Source of the DNA: UBA6912 sp041611095
GTDB taxonomy: Bacteria > Actinomycetota > Acidimicrobiia > Spongiisociales > UBA5794
Assembly: GCA_041611095.1 (NCBI GenBank)
Contig: JBFINP010000020.1
Span: 1-51,072, forward strand
Direction: 5' to 3'
Length of the DNA stretch: 51,072 bases
The position numbers and the translations under genes were made by a program. The notes below the pieces were generated by a model that was not told where the DNA came from, ran no database searches, and saw only the letters and a list, made by a program, of their open reading frames with translations. This document shows positions 34,535 to 42,948 of the stretch, one piece after another (the stretch's first letter is position 1; each line of letters starts with the position of its first letter).

Positions 34535-35002
34535 ATGAAGCGTGTGCTCGCAGTGGTGGCGACGGTGGCCGCCTTCTCGATGGTGGTGGGGACCGCCTTT
34601 GCGCAGGAGAGCGACCGGTCCACGGACGCCGCACCAGACCGCCGCCCTCACCATGGCGCCTTGTGGGCAGCCGGGAACGGCACCGCCGTCCTCGACGTCA
34701 CCGAGGGCTGGGTGGGGATGCGTGTCGACGGGGACGTATCGATCACCGGCGGCGTGACCGTCTTGCGCATCACCGGGGACGACGATGCTCGCACCGCCGA
34801 GGGGGACGCAGTGGACGTGTCGCTCGATGACTTCCAAGGGACGATCGTCGTGCGCGGGACCGACTTCATCGTCGAGATCGACGGCAAGGTCGCCCTGCAC
34901 GGACGTGGATCCGGTCAGGCGAGCTTCGAGGGCCGAGGCTGGTGGCACACATTGCGCAAGTGGGGCCGCTGGGCGGGGCCAGACCCGATCGGTATCGGCT
35001 AG
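34535..35002 (+). CDS. Secreted protein of unknown function
   Basis: 155 residues from an ATG with AAAGGAG upstream. A clear signal peptide (MKRVLAVVATVAAFSMVVGT, with cleavage near AFA-Q at residue 23) precedes a charged linker and a beta-rich domain of about 100 residues (GNGTAVLDVTEGWVGMRVDG, then VVRGTDFIVEIDGKVALHGRG). Similar GNGTAxLDVxGxGxVxVxG proteins occur across actinobacteria and archaea without assigned function. Ends in a Trp- and basic-rich tail. Not recognised as an enzyme. Confidence 0.7.
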   Translation: MKRVLAVVATVAAFSMVVGTAFAQESDRSTDAAPDRRPHHGALWAAGNGTAVLDVTEGWVGMRVDGDVSITGGVTVLRITGDDDARTAEGDAVDVSLDDFQGTIVVRGTDFIVEIDGKVALHGRGSGQASFEGRGWWHTLRKWGRWAGPDPIGIG

Positions 35003-35149
35003 ACCCACCGGGTTCCGCTCGCAACAGGTTCGCGCGAGCCAAACGGGTCGGCCTCCCGGCCGGCTCATCGAGCGCTGCAGCGGCAGAGCCACCGCAGCGC
35101 GGTACGACGGGGTCGCGGAGTGACGCCCTCGAGCACCCACTGGCACCGG

Positions 35150-35193
35150 TTGCGCCCTGCGATCCCCCTTGGGCGGACCATTCACGATGGTCC
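35150..35193 (+). repeat. Dispersed intergenic repeat, copy 4 with hairpin
   Basis: Bases 35157-35174 repeat exactly the 18-nt end of copy 3 at 10926-10943. Directly after it GGACCAT and ATGGTCC (35175-35193) form a 7-bp stem with a 5-nt loop. It lies in the 275-bp gap between two secreted-protein genes and could act as a terminator for the first. Confidence 0.5.
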
Positions 35194-35277
35194 CCGCTAG
35201 AAAGGGACTACCACCTCGAGTAGGCCCGTGACACATTGGATGCCCCACCTGATCGGCGCCGTGAGAGAGGAGTTGCG

Positions 35278-36378
35278 ATGACGTGGCATCGCTTCCGGTC
35301 AATCGTCGCTCTGTCCACCGCCGTCCTGCTCAGCCTTCCGCTCTCGAGCACTGCGGCGTCGGACAGCGTCCCCGAACCCGCCGTCGCCTACCAATCGGGT
35401 GATGACACCGTCGTGGCAACGTCAGCGGGCGAGGAGATCACACGCATCCCCGTGCTCTTCGGCCCGAGCCTCGACGGCAACATCGTCGCAGGAGACGGAG
35501 TCGGGGGTGGCGCCGGCATCGCTCCGACCTCGGCGTGGATCGTCGTGGCCCACGACGCCACCACTGGCGACGCGCTGTGGACCGTGTTCGATGCCCGATT
35601 CCCGACGGTGCTCGACGACGGCAATGCGGTCGCGTTCCATCCCAGTCCCGACGGGGCGCGCGATCCACAGGTCAATTCGCTCTGGATGGCGGATGCAGCC
35701 GGCAATGAGCGCCTGGTCGTCCAGTTCGCCAACGGGCCGGGGCTGCCCGGCTACGACCCCGGATTCGAGGGTGACAACGCCATGCTGTCGGTGTCCTTCG
35801 ACGAGGACGCGTCGATCGCCGTGGTCGCCCAGGGCAACGACGTGAGCTTGTTCATCTACGACATCTTCGCTGTCGACGTGGCTACCGGAGCAGTCACCCG
35901 GCTGACCGATGGCAAGAAGAGCCGCTCCCCTGCAGTGTCTCCCGGCGGCGAGCGGGTCGTCTTCGGCTGGGACGTCGGTCCATGTGAGATCGACTACATC
36001 CGCGCATCGAACCTCATGATCATCGACTCGGACGGGTCGAACGAGCGCCAGCTCGTTGCCGGGACGTGCGAATCGTGGATCCACAATGCGCGTTGGATCT
36101 CGGACGGCGAGGTCGTTGCCTTCTGGTCGCGTGACCGCGCCGACGGCAGACGGCTCACGGACCTCGTCCTGTTGGATGTCGACACGGGAACGATGATCCC
36201 GCTCACGCGTAGCAACAAGCCGTGGTTCTTCACGGTCGATCGCGACACCGAGAGCATCGCGTACATGGTGGGCGCCCGGCTGGGGTTCACCTTCCTGGAT
36301 GTCCGCAGCAGGGAGCTCACCCGGGGACCGACCGACGGATGGCTCCCTGCCATGACGGGCGATCACCAATGGCCGTGA
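35278..36378 (+). CDS. Secreted TolB/WD40-like beta-propeller protein
   Basis: 366 residues from the ATG at 35278 with GAGAGGAG upstream; the earlier ATG at 35236 would place the signal peptide internally. The signal peptide is RFRSIVALSTAVLLSLPLSS, cleaved near STAAS. The body has PD40/TolB-like blades, for example GAVTRLTDGKKSRSPAVSPGGERVVFGW, SNLMIIDSDGSNERQLVAG and LTDLVLLDVDTGTMIPLTRS. Probably an exported propeller binding a protein or glycan partner; no catalytic motif is visible. Confidence 0.75.
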   Translation: MTWHRFRSIVALSTAVLLSLPLSSTAASDSVPEPAVAYQSGDDTVVATSAGEEITRIPVLFGPSLDGNIVAGDGVGGGAGIAPTSAWIVVAHDATTGDALWTVFDARFPTVLDDGNAVAFHPSPDGARDPQVNSLWMADAAGNERLVVQFANGPGLPGYDPGFEGDNAMLSVSFDEDASIAVVAQGNDVSLFIYDIFAVDVATGAVTRLTDGKKSRSPAVSPGGERVVFGWDVGPCEIDYIRASNLMIIDSDGSNERQLVAGTCESWIHNARWISDGEVVAFWSRDRADGRRLTDLVLLDVDTGTMIPLTRSNKPWFFTVDRDTESIAYMVGARLGFTFLDVRSRELTRGPTDGWLPAMTGDHQWP

Positions 36379-36508
36379 TCGGCTGACCTCCTCCGCACCC
36401 TCGAAGTCTGCTTGGGCCGAACGCCCCCGGCGTGGCCGTCGCATCGGTGGCATCATCTGGGGACGGCATCGAGTGCGGCCGCACGGTTTGAGCGCAGGAG
36501 AGGAACCC

Positions 36509-37669
36509 ATGTACGAGCCCCGTCCCGAGCACAAGTTCAGCTTTGGTCTGTGGACCGTCGGCAACGTAGGCAGGGATCCGTTCGGTGAGCCGGTACGGAA
36601 GGCGCTCTCGCCCGTCGAGCTCGTCAACCTGCTGGCGGAGGTCGGCGCATGGGGCGTCAACTTCCACGACAACGATCTGGTACCGATCGACGCCACCTGG
36701 GCCGAGCGGGAGAAGATCGTCGCCGGTTTCAAGCAGGCTCTCGACGAGACGGGGATCGTGGTACCGATGGCGACCACGAACCTGTTCACCGACCCGGCCT
36801 TCCGCGACGGTGCATTCACCGCCAACGACCCGGCGGTGAGGGCTTACGCCATCCAGAAGACGGTGCGCGCCATCGACCTCGGCGTCGAGTTGGGAGCCAC
36901 GACGTACGTGTTCTGGGGGGGACGCGAAGGCGTCGAATCCGATGGATCCAAGGACGTCGTCCAGGCGCTCAGATGGTTCCGGGAGGCACTCGACTTCCTC
37001 GGTGCCTACGTGAAGGACCAGGGGTACGACCTCCAGTTCGCACTCGAGTCGAAGCCCAACGAGCCGCGGGCAGACATCTACCTCGCCACCACGGGCAACA
37101 TGCTCGCCTTCATCGAGACGCTGGAGCACGGCGACATCGTCGGTGTCAACCCCGAGGTCGCTCACGAGCACATGGCGGGGCTCAACTTCATGCACCAGGT
37201 CGCCCAGGCCTGGGAGATGGGCAAGCTGTTCCACATCGACCTCAACGACCAGTGGCCGGGCCGGTACGACCAGGACCTCCGCTTCGGGTCGGTGAGCCTC
37301 AAGCAGGCGTTCTGGCTGGTCAAGTTCCTCGAGGACGTCGGCTACGACCGGCCGCGGCACTTCGATGCTCACGCCTATCGCACCTCGGACTACGACGACG
37401 TGAAGGCATTCGCCCGCGGCTGCATGCGCACCTACCTCATCCTCGAGGACAAGGCCGAGCAGTTCCGCAACGACCAGGGGATCAAGGAGCTGCTGGCACG
37501 GATCACCGAGGACGACGGGACGTACGGCTTCTGGCGTGGCGGCTACACCCCGGCGAAGGCGGCGGCGGTCAAGGACCACCAGTTCGATCGTGCCGCCCTC
37601 GGGCAGCGCTCACAACCGTACGAGGAGCTCGACCAGCTCGTGACCGACCTGCTGCTCGGCGTCCGTTGA
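36509..37669 (+). CDS. xylA: Xylose isomerase
   Basis: 386 residues, the class I (Streptomyces-type) length. The catalytic and metal residues align one behind Streptomyces numbering: His53 and Asp56 (NFHDNDLVP), Glu180 and Lys182 (LESKPNEPRADIYLATTG), Glu216 and His219 (NPEVAHEHMAGLNF), Asp244, Asp254 and Asp256 (HIDLNDQWPGRYDQDLRFG) and Asp286 (HFDAHAYRT). It converts D-xylose to D-xylulose in the cytosol. GGAGAGG precedes the ATG at 36509. First gene of a three-gene operon with overlapping junctions. Confidence 0.97.
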   Translation: MYEPRPEHKFSFGLWTVGNVGRDPFGEPVRKALSPVELVNLLAEVGAWGVNFHDNDLVPIDATWAEREKIVAGFKQALDETGIVVPMATTNLFTDPAFRDGAFTANDPAVRAYAIQKTVRAIDLGVELGATTYVFWGGREGVESDGSKDVVQALRWFREALDFLGAYVKDQGYDLQFALESKPNEPRADIYLATTGNMLAFIETLEHGDIVGVNPEVAHEHMAGLNFMHQVAQAWEMGKLFHIDLNDQWPGRYDQDLRFGSVSLKQAFWLVKFLEDVGYDRPRHFDAHAYRTSDYDDVKAFARGCMRTYLILEDKAEQFRNDQGIKELLARITEDDGTYGFWRGGYTPAKAAAVKDHQFDRAALGQRSQPYEELDQLVTDLLLGVR

Positions 37670-38550
37670 GAGTCGAGGAGATCGAGTACCGGGGGGTTGC
37701 CGCCGTCGAGCTCAGCCACGGTGCCGCTGCTGCGGTCGTCACGACGGCCTTTGGACCGCGCATCGTCTCTTTCACCAACGGCGACCACCCCAACCTGCTG
37801 GCGTGGCTCCCCGATGCCGGCATCGACCTCGAACCGCGGGGGCGGTTCTCCTTCTACGGCGGTCACCGGCTGTGGGTCGCCCCCGAGGTCCCCGACTGGA
37901 CTTACGACCCGGACGACGCTGTGGTGGGCGTCGAGCAACTCGATACGAGCGTGCGCTTCACCGCGCGTCCGAACCGAGCCCCCGTCACCCGGTTCATTTC
38001 GGTCGGCTTCGACGAGGGGCGGCTCGTCGTCGACCACCTCATCCGCAGCGAACGCGACCGCGACAGCCAGTTCGCCGTGTGGGCGATCACCCAGTTCGAG
38101 CCGGGCGGCACCGGCCTCGTGCCACTGCCGACCGACCCCACCGACCCGCACGGACTCCAGGCGAGCCGGTCGATCGTCGGCTGGCCCTACACCGACTTCG
38201 CCGATCCGCTGATCTCCGTGGGTGCCGACCTCATCACCGTCTCCACCCCCCGAACGACCCCGATCAAGCTCGGCGTCGAGCTCAGGCGCGGCTGGCTCGC
38301 CTATGTGAAGGGGGGCGCGGCGTTCGTGAAGCGAGCGGCTCACTTCGTAGGCGCCCCCAATGTCGACCTCGGCGCCACGGGGCAGTGCTATTGCAACGAC
38401 GAGTTCCTCGAGCTCGAGACCCTCAGCCCGTCGTGGGTCGTCGAGCCGGGCGACACCAACCAGCATCGGGAGACCTGGGAGCTGATCTCCGTCGACCCGA
38501 CCACACCGGCCGGCGAGCTCGCCGCCCTCTTCGACGAGGGGGCGGCGTGA
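37666..38550 (+). CDS. DUF4380-like, galactose-mutarotase-fold protein
   Basis: 294 residues from a TTG at 37666 that overlaps the xylA stop as TTGA. The pattern GAAAAVVTTAFGPRIVSF, FYGGHRLWVAPEVPDWTY and FVKRAAHFVGA resembles DUF4380 proteins of the aldose-1-epimerase superfold. Being locked between xylA and xylB by start/stop overlaps at both ends, it could interconvert xylose or xylulose anomers or process a xylose derivative, but the catalytic histidine pair of true mutarotases was not clearly found. Inference from context. Confidence 0.7.
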   Translation: MRVEEIEYRGVAAVELSHGAAAAVVTTAFGPRIVSFTNGDHPNLLAWLPDAGIDLEPRGRFSFYGGHRLWVAPEVPDWTYDPDDAVVGVEQLDTSVRFTARPNRAPVTRFISVGFDEGRLVVDHLIRSERDRDSQFAVWAITQFEPGGTGLVPLPTDPTDPHGLQASRSIVGWPYTDFADPLISVGADLITVSTPRTTPIKLGVELRRGWLAYVKGGAAFVKRAAHFVGAPNVDLGATGQCYCNDEFLELETLSPSWVVEPGDTNQHRETWELISVDPTTPAGELAALFDEGAA

Positions 38551-40037
38551 GCTACACCATCGGCATCGACACCTCGACGACGGCCACCAAGGCCGTCCTT
38601 GTGGATCGCAGCGGCGAGGTGATCGGGGTCGGCGTCGCCACCTACACCGCCGAGTCGCCACGTCCGCTCTGGAGCGAGCAACACCCCGACCTGTGGTGGT
38701 CGGCCACCCAGAGCGCCGTTCGGCAGGTCTTGACCGAGGCAGGGGTCGACGGCGCCGATGTGGACGCCCTCGGCTTGACCGGCCAGATGCACGGACTCGT
38801 CGCCCTCGACGATGCCGGGTTGCCCCTGCGGCCCTCGATCCTGTGGAACGACCAGCGCACCCAGGATGAGTGCAACGAGATCCGCCGCACGGTGGGCTTC
38901 GAGCGGCTGGTGCGGATCACCGGCAACGACGCCCTCACCGGGTTCACCGCACCCAAGATCATTTGGATGCGTCACCACGAACCGGATCTGTACGACCGCA
39001 TCCGACACGTCCTGCTGCCCAAGGACTTCGTGCGGCTGCGGCTCACCGGCGACTACGCCTGCGATCGGGCAGGCGGTGGCGGGACTCTGCTGTTCGAGCA
39101 TGCGGCGCGGACGTGGTCGCCCGAGATCCTCGCCGCCCTCGACATCCCTGAGGAGTGGCTCCCGCCCACCCACGAGGGCCCCGACGTCACAGGCGTCGTG
39201 TCACCGGAAGCTGCCGCGGCGACGGGTCTCGCCTCCGGCACCCCCGTCGTCGCCGGCGGGGGCGACCAGGCCGCCTCTGCGGTCGGGACGGGAGCGGTCG
39301 CACCCGGCGTCGTGACGGCGTCGCTGGGAACCTCCGGTGTCGTCTTCGCCACGACGGCCGGACCGGCCATCGATGCGCAGGGACGGGTCCACGCCTTCCC
39401 TCATGCAGTCCCGGGCAGGTGGCACATGATGGGCGTCACGCTGGCGGCCGCAGGGTCGCTGGCCTGGCTCCACGACGCCGTTGCCGCCGATCGGTCCTAC
39501 GAGGAGCTGTCGTCGCTCGCCGCCACGACGGTGCCCGGCGCCGGCGGCCTGGTGTTCCTACCGTACCTGTCCGGTGAGCGCACCCCGCACCCCGATCCCC
39601 TCGCCCGGGGTGCGTTCGTCGGGCTGACCACGCGCCACGAGCTGGGGCACCTGGTCCGTGCCGTGATGGAAGGCGTGGCGATGAGCCTCCGGGACGCCCT
39701 CGACGTCATGGTGGCGGCGGGCGTGGACCGCCCCGCTCAGATCCGCATCAGCGGGGGCGGCGCCAAGAGCCCGGTCTGGCGCCAGATCGTCGCAGACGTG
39801 CTCGACGCCGAGGTGGCAACGGTCAACACGACCGAGGGCGCCGCCTACGGTGCGGCCTTGCTCGCCGCAGTCGGAGCCGGGTGGTTCGAGTCGGTGGATG
39901 AGGCCGCAGCCCGCTGGATACGGGTGGTCGAGAGCGCCCCGCCCCAGGCGAGCGGCCCCTACGACGAGCTCCATGAGGTCTATCGCAGCCTCTACCCCTC
40001 CCTTCAGCCGGCCATGCACCGCCTGGGTGAGATCTGA
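38547..40037 (+). CDS. xylB: Xylulokinase
   Basis: 496 residues from a GTG at 38547 overlapping the previous stop as GTGA. FGGY-kinase motifs: TIGIDTSTTATKAVLVD at the N-terminus, GLTGQMHGLVALD (the MHG motif typical of xylulokinase), PSILWNDQRT, the catalytic Asp in AGGGDQAASAVGTG, and SGGGAKSPVWRQIVADVL. It phosphorylates D-xylulose to xylulose 5-phosphate for the pentose phosphate pathway. Neither a xylose transporter nor XylR is in the window. Confidence 0.96.
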   Translation: MSYTIGIDTSTTATKAVLVDRSGEVIGVGVATYTAESPRPLWSEQHPDLWWSATQSAVRQVLTEAGVDGADVDALGLTGQMHGLVALDDAGLPLRPSILWNDQRTQDECNEIRRTVGFERLVRITGNDALTGFTAPKIIWMRHHEPDLYDRIRHVLLPKDFVRLRLTGDYACDRAGGGGTLLFEHAARTWSPEILAALDIPEEWLPPTHEGPDVTGVVSPEAAAATGLASGTPVVAGGGDQAASAVGTGAVAPGVVTASLGTSGVVFATTAGPAIDAQGRVHAFPHAVPGRWHMMGVTLAAAGSLAWLHDAVAADRSYEELSSLAATTVPGAGGLVFLPYLSGERTPHPDPLARGAFVGLTTRHELGHLVRAVMEGVAMSLRDALDVMVAAGVDRPAQIRISGGGAKSPVWRQIVADVLDAEVATVNTTEGAAYGAALLAAVGAGWFESVDEAAARWIRVVESAPPQASGPYDELHEVYRSLYPSLQPAMHRLGEI

Positions 40038-40160
40038 CGCGGCGTCGGGCACGCACCGGATCTGTGAGAGGATGAGTGGCCGTCGCAGCGGCGACCACTT
40101 CCCACGGCGAACGCACGATGCGACGGCGCACCCGAGGAAGCAGGCATGGAGGACGGCAAC

Positions 40161-40574
40161 GTGAGCGATTGGAACAGCGGGATCATCGAAGAGTTTCGGG
40201 CGAACGAGGGCAAGGTGGGCGGGATCTTCGAGGGCAAGCCGCTGCTGCTGCTGCATCACATCGGCGCCAAGACGGGCACGGAGCGAGTCAGCCCCCTGAT
40301 GTACCAGACGGTCGACGATGGCTTTGCCGTGTTCGCCTCGAAGGCGGGCGCCGATTCAAATCCCGATTGGTTGTACAACCTCCTGGCCAATCCGACCACG
40401 AAGGTCGAGCTCGGCACCGAGGTGATCGCGGTCAAGGCGCGCCTCGCCGAGGGCGACGAGCACGATCGCATCTGGGCGAAGCAGAAGACCACATGGCCGC
40501 AGTTCGCCGAGTACGAGGAGCGGACATCTCGGGACGCCATCCCGGTGGTCGTTCTCGAAACTTTCGACTCCTAG
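40161..40574 (+). CDS. Deazaflavin (F420)-dependent oxidoreductase, DDN family
   Basis: 137 residues from the GTG at 40161, which has GGAGG 8 nt upstream and begins SDWNSGIIEEFRANEGKVGG as the family does; the ATG at 40146 overlaps that ribosome site. Core motifs: LLLLHHIGAKTGTERVSPLMY, ADSNPDWLYNLLANP and the closing WAKQKTTWPQFAEYEERT. Members reduce nitro-compounds or quinones with F420H2 at the membrane or cytosol. Stand-alone gene. Confidence 0.88.
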   Translation: MSDWNSGIIEEFRANEGKVGGIFEGKPLLLLHHIGAKTGTERVSPLMYQTVDDGFAVFASKAGADSNPDWLYNLLANPTTKVELGTEVIAVKARLAEGDEHDRIWAKQKTTWPQFAEYEERTSRDAIPVVVLETFDS

Positions 40575-40591
40575 GCCGTCGCCGGAACGCG

Positions 40592-40625
40592 ATCGTGCCC
40601 GCCGGGGAGGGATGGCGGGCACGAT
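40592..40625. terminator. Perfect 12-bp hairpin between convergent genes
   Basis: ATCGTGCCCGCC at 40592-40603 pairs exactly with 40614-40625 around a 10-nt loop. There is no U-tract on either strand, as is common in high-GC actinobacteria. It sits 18 bp after the F420 gene and 19 bp before the stop of the secreted-protein gene, so it may serve both. Confidence 0.75.
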
Positions 40626-40643
40626 GCAGCGGTGAAGCTTTGG

Positions 40644-41255
40644 TCAGCCGGTTTCGGTTTCTTCGTCGGTTACTCCGTGGCGATTACCCGAACCGCCACG
40701 CAACGAGGGCAGCAACTCCTGGAGCTCTTCTTCGGTGATCTGGCCGTCCTCGAGGTACTCGGCCGCCGGGCCGTCGGGGTCGGTCAGCGGACTGCCTTCG
40801 GGCAACGTGGCGAGCTCGTCGGCGTCGATGACCCCGTCCTCGAGGAACATCTCGATATCGGCGCTCAATGGTCCACCGAAACGCCCGCCATGCCCGCCGG
40901 GGCCCTCGCCGATGCTGCCGCGCAGCTCCTCGCGTTTCGCATCCCACGCCGCACGGAGCTGATCCGCCTGCTCCTGGGTGATCACGCCGTCTGCGACGGC
41001 CTCGTCGAGGAGTTGACCGAGGATGTCGGCGCGGCCGGCGTGAGCCGCCCGGGCGTTGGCGTCCGTGGCCGCACGGGTATCGGCGGCAGCCTGGTCCTCA
41101 GCGGCGCCCTCGTCGGTCGCCACGTCCTGTTCCGTGGCCGCATCGTCCTCGTCCTCCTGCGCCGTGGCCGGGGACGAATCCGAGACGAGTGCGTACGTGA
41201 CGCCTCCGCCCACCAGCGCCCCCGCCACCAGCAGCACCACGAGCATCTTGCGCAT
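40644..41255 (-). CDS. Secreted acidic protein with three DG(V/Q)I repeats
   Basis: 203 residues from an ATG with AAGGGA upstream. Signal peptide or anchor at residues 4-24, then an acidic Ala/Asp/Glu-rich linker to about 70. Three related helix-turn units follow: LLDEAVADGVITQEQADQL (82-100), FLEDGVIDADELATL (137-151) and YLEDGQITEEELQEL (168-182). They resemble half EF-hands but lack the full DxDxDG ligand set, so calcium binding is unproven. A TTCACC-N17-TAGCTT promoter (41308-41313 and 41285-41290) lies upstream, next to an array of TGAG repeats, suggesting control by the nearby two-component system. Confidence 0.7.
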   Translation of the reverse strand: MRKMLVVLLVAGALVGGGVTYALVSDSSPATAQEDEDDAATEQDVATDEGAAEDQAAADTRAATDANARAAHAGRADILGQLLDEAVADGVITQEQADQLRAAWDAKREELRGSIGEGPGGHGGRFGGPLSADIEMFLEDGVIDADELATLPEGSPLTDPDGPAAEYLEDGQITEEELQELLPSLRGGSGNRHGVTDEETETG

Positions 41256-41284
41256 GGGTCAAGTCCCTTCTCGGTGGTTCTCCA

Positions 41285-41313
41285 AAGCTACGGAGAATGG
41301 TGGCCCGGGTGAA
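41285..41313 (-). promoter_or_regulatory. Promoter of the DG-repeat protein gene
   Basis: On the minus strand TTCACC (-35, 41308-41313) and TAGCTT (-10, 41285-41290) are separated by 17 bp. The predicted leader of about 22 nt contains the AAGGGA ribosome site. The TGAG array starts at the base next to the -35 box. Confidence 0.5.
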
Positions 41314-41357
41314 TGAGGAATGCATGAGCCGATTCTGAGAAACGGATGAGAAAGGGG
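41314..41357. promoter_or_regulatory. Four tandem 11-bp TGAG repeats, likely OmpR-family binding array
   Basis: TGAG begins at 41314, 41325, 41336 and 41347, exactly 11 bp apart; the last two units share TGAGAAAnGGn. Direct repeats with an 11-bp period are the hallmark of PhoB/OmpR-class response-regulator sites. The array abuts the -35 of the minus-strand secreted-protein gene and covers the -35 region of the plus-strand small ORF, so it could activate both. A related array precedes the response regulator gene itself. Confidence 0.6.
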
Positions 41358-41372
41358 GCTACGATCGTGTCG

Positions 41373-41573
41373 ATGCACGAACTTCTCGCCTTCCTCGCCT
41401 CGAGAGCAAGCACGAGTGAGGACCGCCACGGCGAGGGTCCGTTCCCGGAGAACACGCTCCGACAGCTCGCCGAAGCGGCACCCATCCCACCGATCCACCC
41501 ACCCGACGGTGATGACCCGGAGCACGTCGAGCGCGAGTCCGAGCGCGACGATTCAGCCGGCCACGACGGGTAG
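41373..41573 (+). CDS. Possible small leaderless ORF
   Basis: 66 codons from an ATG at 41373. TACGAT (41360-41365) ends exactly 7 nt before the ATG, the leaderless spacing seen elsewhere, and the TGAG array lies directly upstream. Composition is GC-rich in third positions. The product (HELLAFLASRASTSEDRHGE, then an acidic Pro/Asp/Glu-rich tail) is soluble with no recognised family. The last 21 nt overlap the convergent histidine kinase gene. Not certain to be a gene. Confidence 0.4.
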   Translation: MHELLAFLASRASTSEDRHGEGPFPENTLRQLAEAAPIPPIHPPDGDDPEHVERESERDDSAGHDG

Positions 41574-42929
41574 CCGGAAGCCCACCGCAGCCCCACCCGC
41601 AGTCGATTCGTCGACGAACACCGCGCCGTCGTGCTCGTCCACCACCTTCTTGACGATGGCGAGCCCGAGGCCCGAACCGGGGGTCGACCGTGCCGCGTCG
41701 GATCGGTAGAAGCGGTCGAACACCCTTCCCCGATCGTCGGGGTCGATCCCTCGGCCCTCATCGGCGACCCGTACCTCGCCGTCGATCACGGTGACCTGGA
41801 TCGGCGAGCCCGGCGGGCTCCACTTGTCGGCGTTGTCGATCAGGTTGGCGACGGCACGCTCCAGACCCGACACCCGGCCCTCGACGCTGGTGGGAGACGT
41901 GCGCACCGTGATCTCCCGGCCCGTGCGAATACGGAAACGCTCGGCGACCCGCTCAGTCAACTCGTCGAGCCGCACCGTCTCCTTGACCTCGGTGACGCCG
42001 CTGGGATCGGCGGCGAGCTCCACCAACTCGACAGTGAGGTCGCTCAGCTCCCGAAGCTCGAAAGCGGCGGCATCGAGCAACTCCTTCCGCTGCTCCTCCG
42101 GCAGCTCCCCCGCCCGGGCGAGCAGCTCGATGTTGGTCCGCAGTGCAGTGAGCGGCGTGCGCAACTCGTGCCCGGCGTCCCGGACGAGCTGCTGTTGCTG
42201 CACTCGCGATTCGTGGAGGGCCTCGAGCATGGCGTTGAAGCTCGTGGCGAGGCGGCCGATCTCGTCGTCGCGCTCCACCTCGATCCGGGCGGCGAGCTCC
42301 TGAGTCTCGGCGACGTGCTCGACGGTGTCGGTGAGTCGATCGACTGGACGCAACGCCCCCCTCGCCACCACGAGGCCGAGGAGACCGGCCAACGCCACCC
42401 CGACGGCCCCGGCGATCGTCAGCTTCCCGGTGACGCCGGCAAGCGTGGCATCGACCTCCTCGAGCGAGCGGGCGACCTGGACGGCTCCGCCGGGAATCGA
42501 GACGGTGATCATGCGGAGCCGCCCTTCCGGAACCTCCACCGTGCGCAGCACCCGGGGCGACGGGTGGTGCGTGGCGATCGCCAGGTCGGCCTCGGCCACC
42601 GGGAGCTGTACCGGTTGATCGCCGGGGGCGACGGCGACGCCGGTGGACGAGACGTATTGCACGAACAGCGCATCGAAACCGGATGAGGCGCGGCCGAGGA
42701 TGGAGTCCGGCCCGAGACGCCGGAACCTGTTGGCGTCGCGGCGGAACACGTCCTCGAGCGTCACACCCTGGGGAAGACGCTCCACCGACTGCACGCGGTT
42801 GATCAGGCTCTGATCGATCTCGTGGATCAGCTCGCGGCTCGCCACGTTCTGGGCGAGCACGACCGCCACGACCACGACGATGGCGACCGCGGCGGCGGAG
42901 ATCAGCGCGATCCTGGTGCGCAACCTCAT
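41553..42929 (-). CDS. Sensor histidine kinase, MprB-like
   Basis: 458 residues from the ATG at 42929 with GGAGGGG upstream. Two membrane helices (about 7-26 and 170-189) enclose an extracytoplasmic sensor domain of about 140 residues, followed by a HAMP domain (RPVDRLTDTVEHV), the phosphoacceptor H-box RDAGHELRTPLT (His254), N-box NLIDNADKWSPPG and ATP-lid motifs DEGRGI and GSGLGLAIVKKV. It partners the response regulator 19 bp upstream. Similar to MprB/PrrB envelope-stress kinases, but the signal is unknown. Confidence 0.92.
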   Translation of the reverse strand: MRLRTRIALISAAAVAIVVVVAVVLAQNVASRELIHEIDQSLINRVQSVERLPQGVTLEDVFRRDANRFRRLGPDSILGRASSGFDALFVQYVSSTGVAVAPGDQPVQLPVAEADLAIATHHPSPRVLRTVEVPEGRLRMITVSIPGGAVQVARSLEEVDATLAGVTGKLTIAGAVGVALAGLLGLVVARGALRPVDRLTDTVEHVAETQELAARIEVERDDEIGRLATSFNAMLEALHESRVQQQQLVRDAGHELRTPLTALRTNIELLARAGELPEEQRKELLDAAAFELRELSDLTVELVELAADPSGVTEVKETVRLDELTERVAERFRIRTGREITVRTSPTSVEGRVSGLERAVANLIDNADKWSPPGSPIQVTVIDGEVRVADEGRGIDPDDRGRVFDRFYRSDAARSTPGSGLGLAIVKKVVDEHDGAVFVDESTAGGAAVGFRLPVVAG

Positions 42930-42948
42930 GTCACCCCTCCGGGTGTCA

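Noticed and set aside
37543..38661. 372-codon minus-strand frame over the xyl operon
   Set aside because: Shadow of the DUF4380-like and xylB coding strand, with Arg/Gly-rich noise composition.
40644..41255. True calcium-binding EF-hands in the DG-repeat protein
   Set aside because: The 12-residue loop with DxDxDG and a terminal Glu is incomplete in all three repeats.
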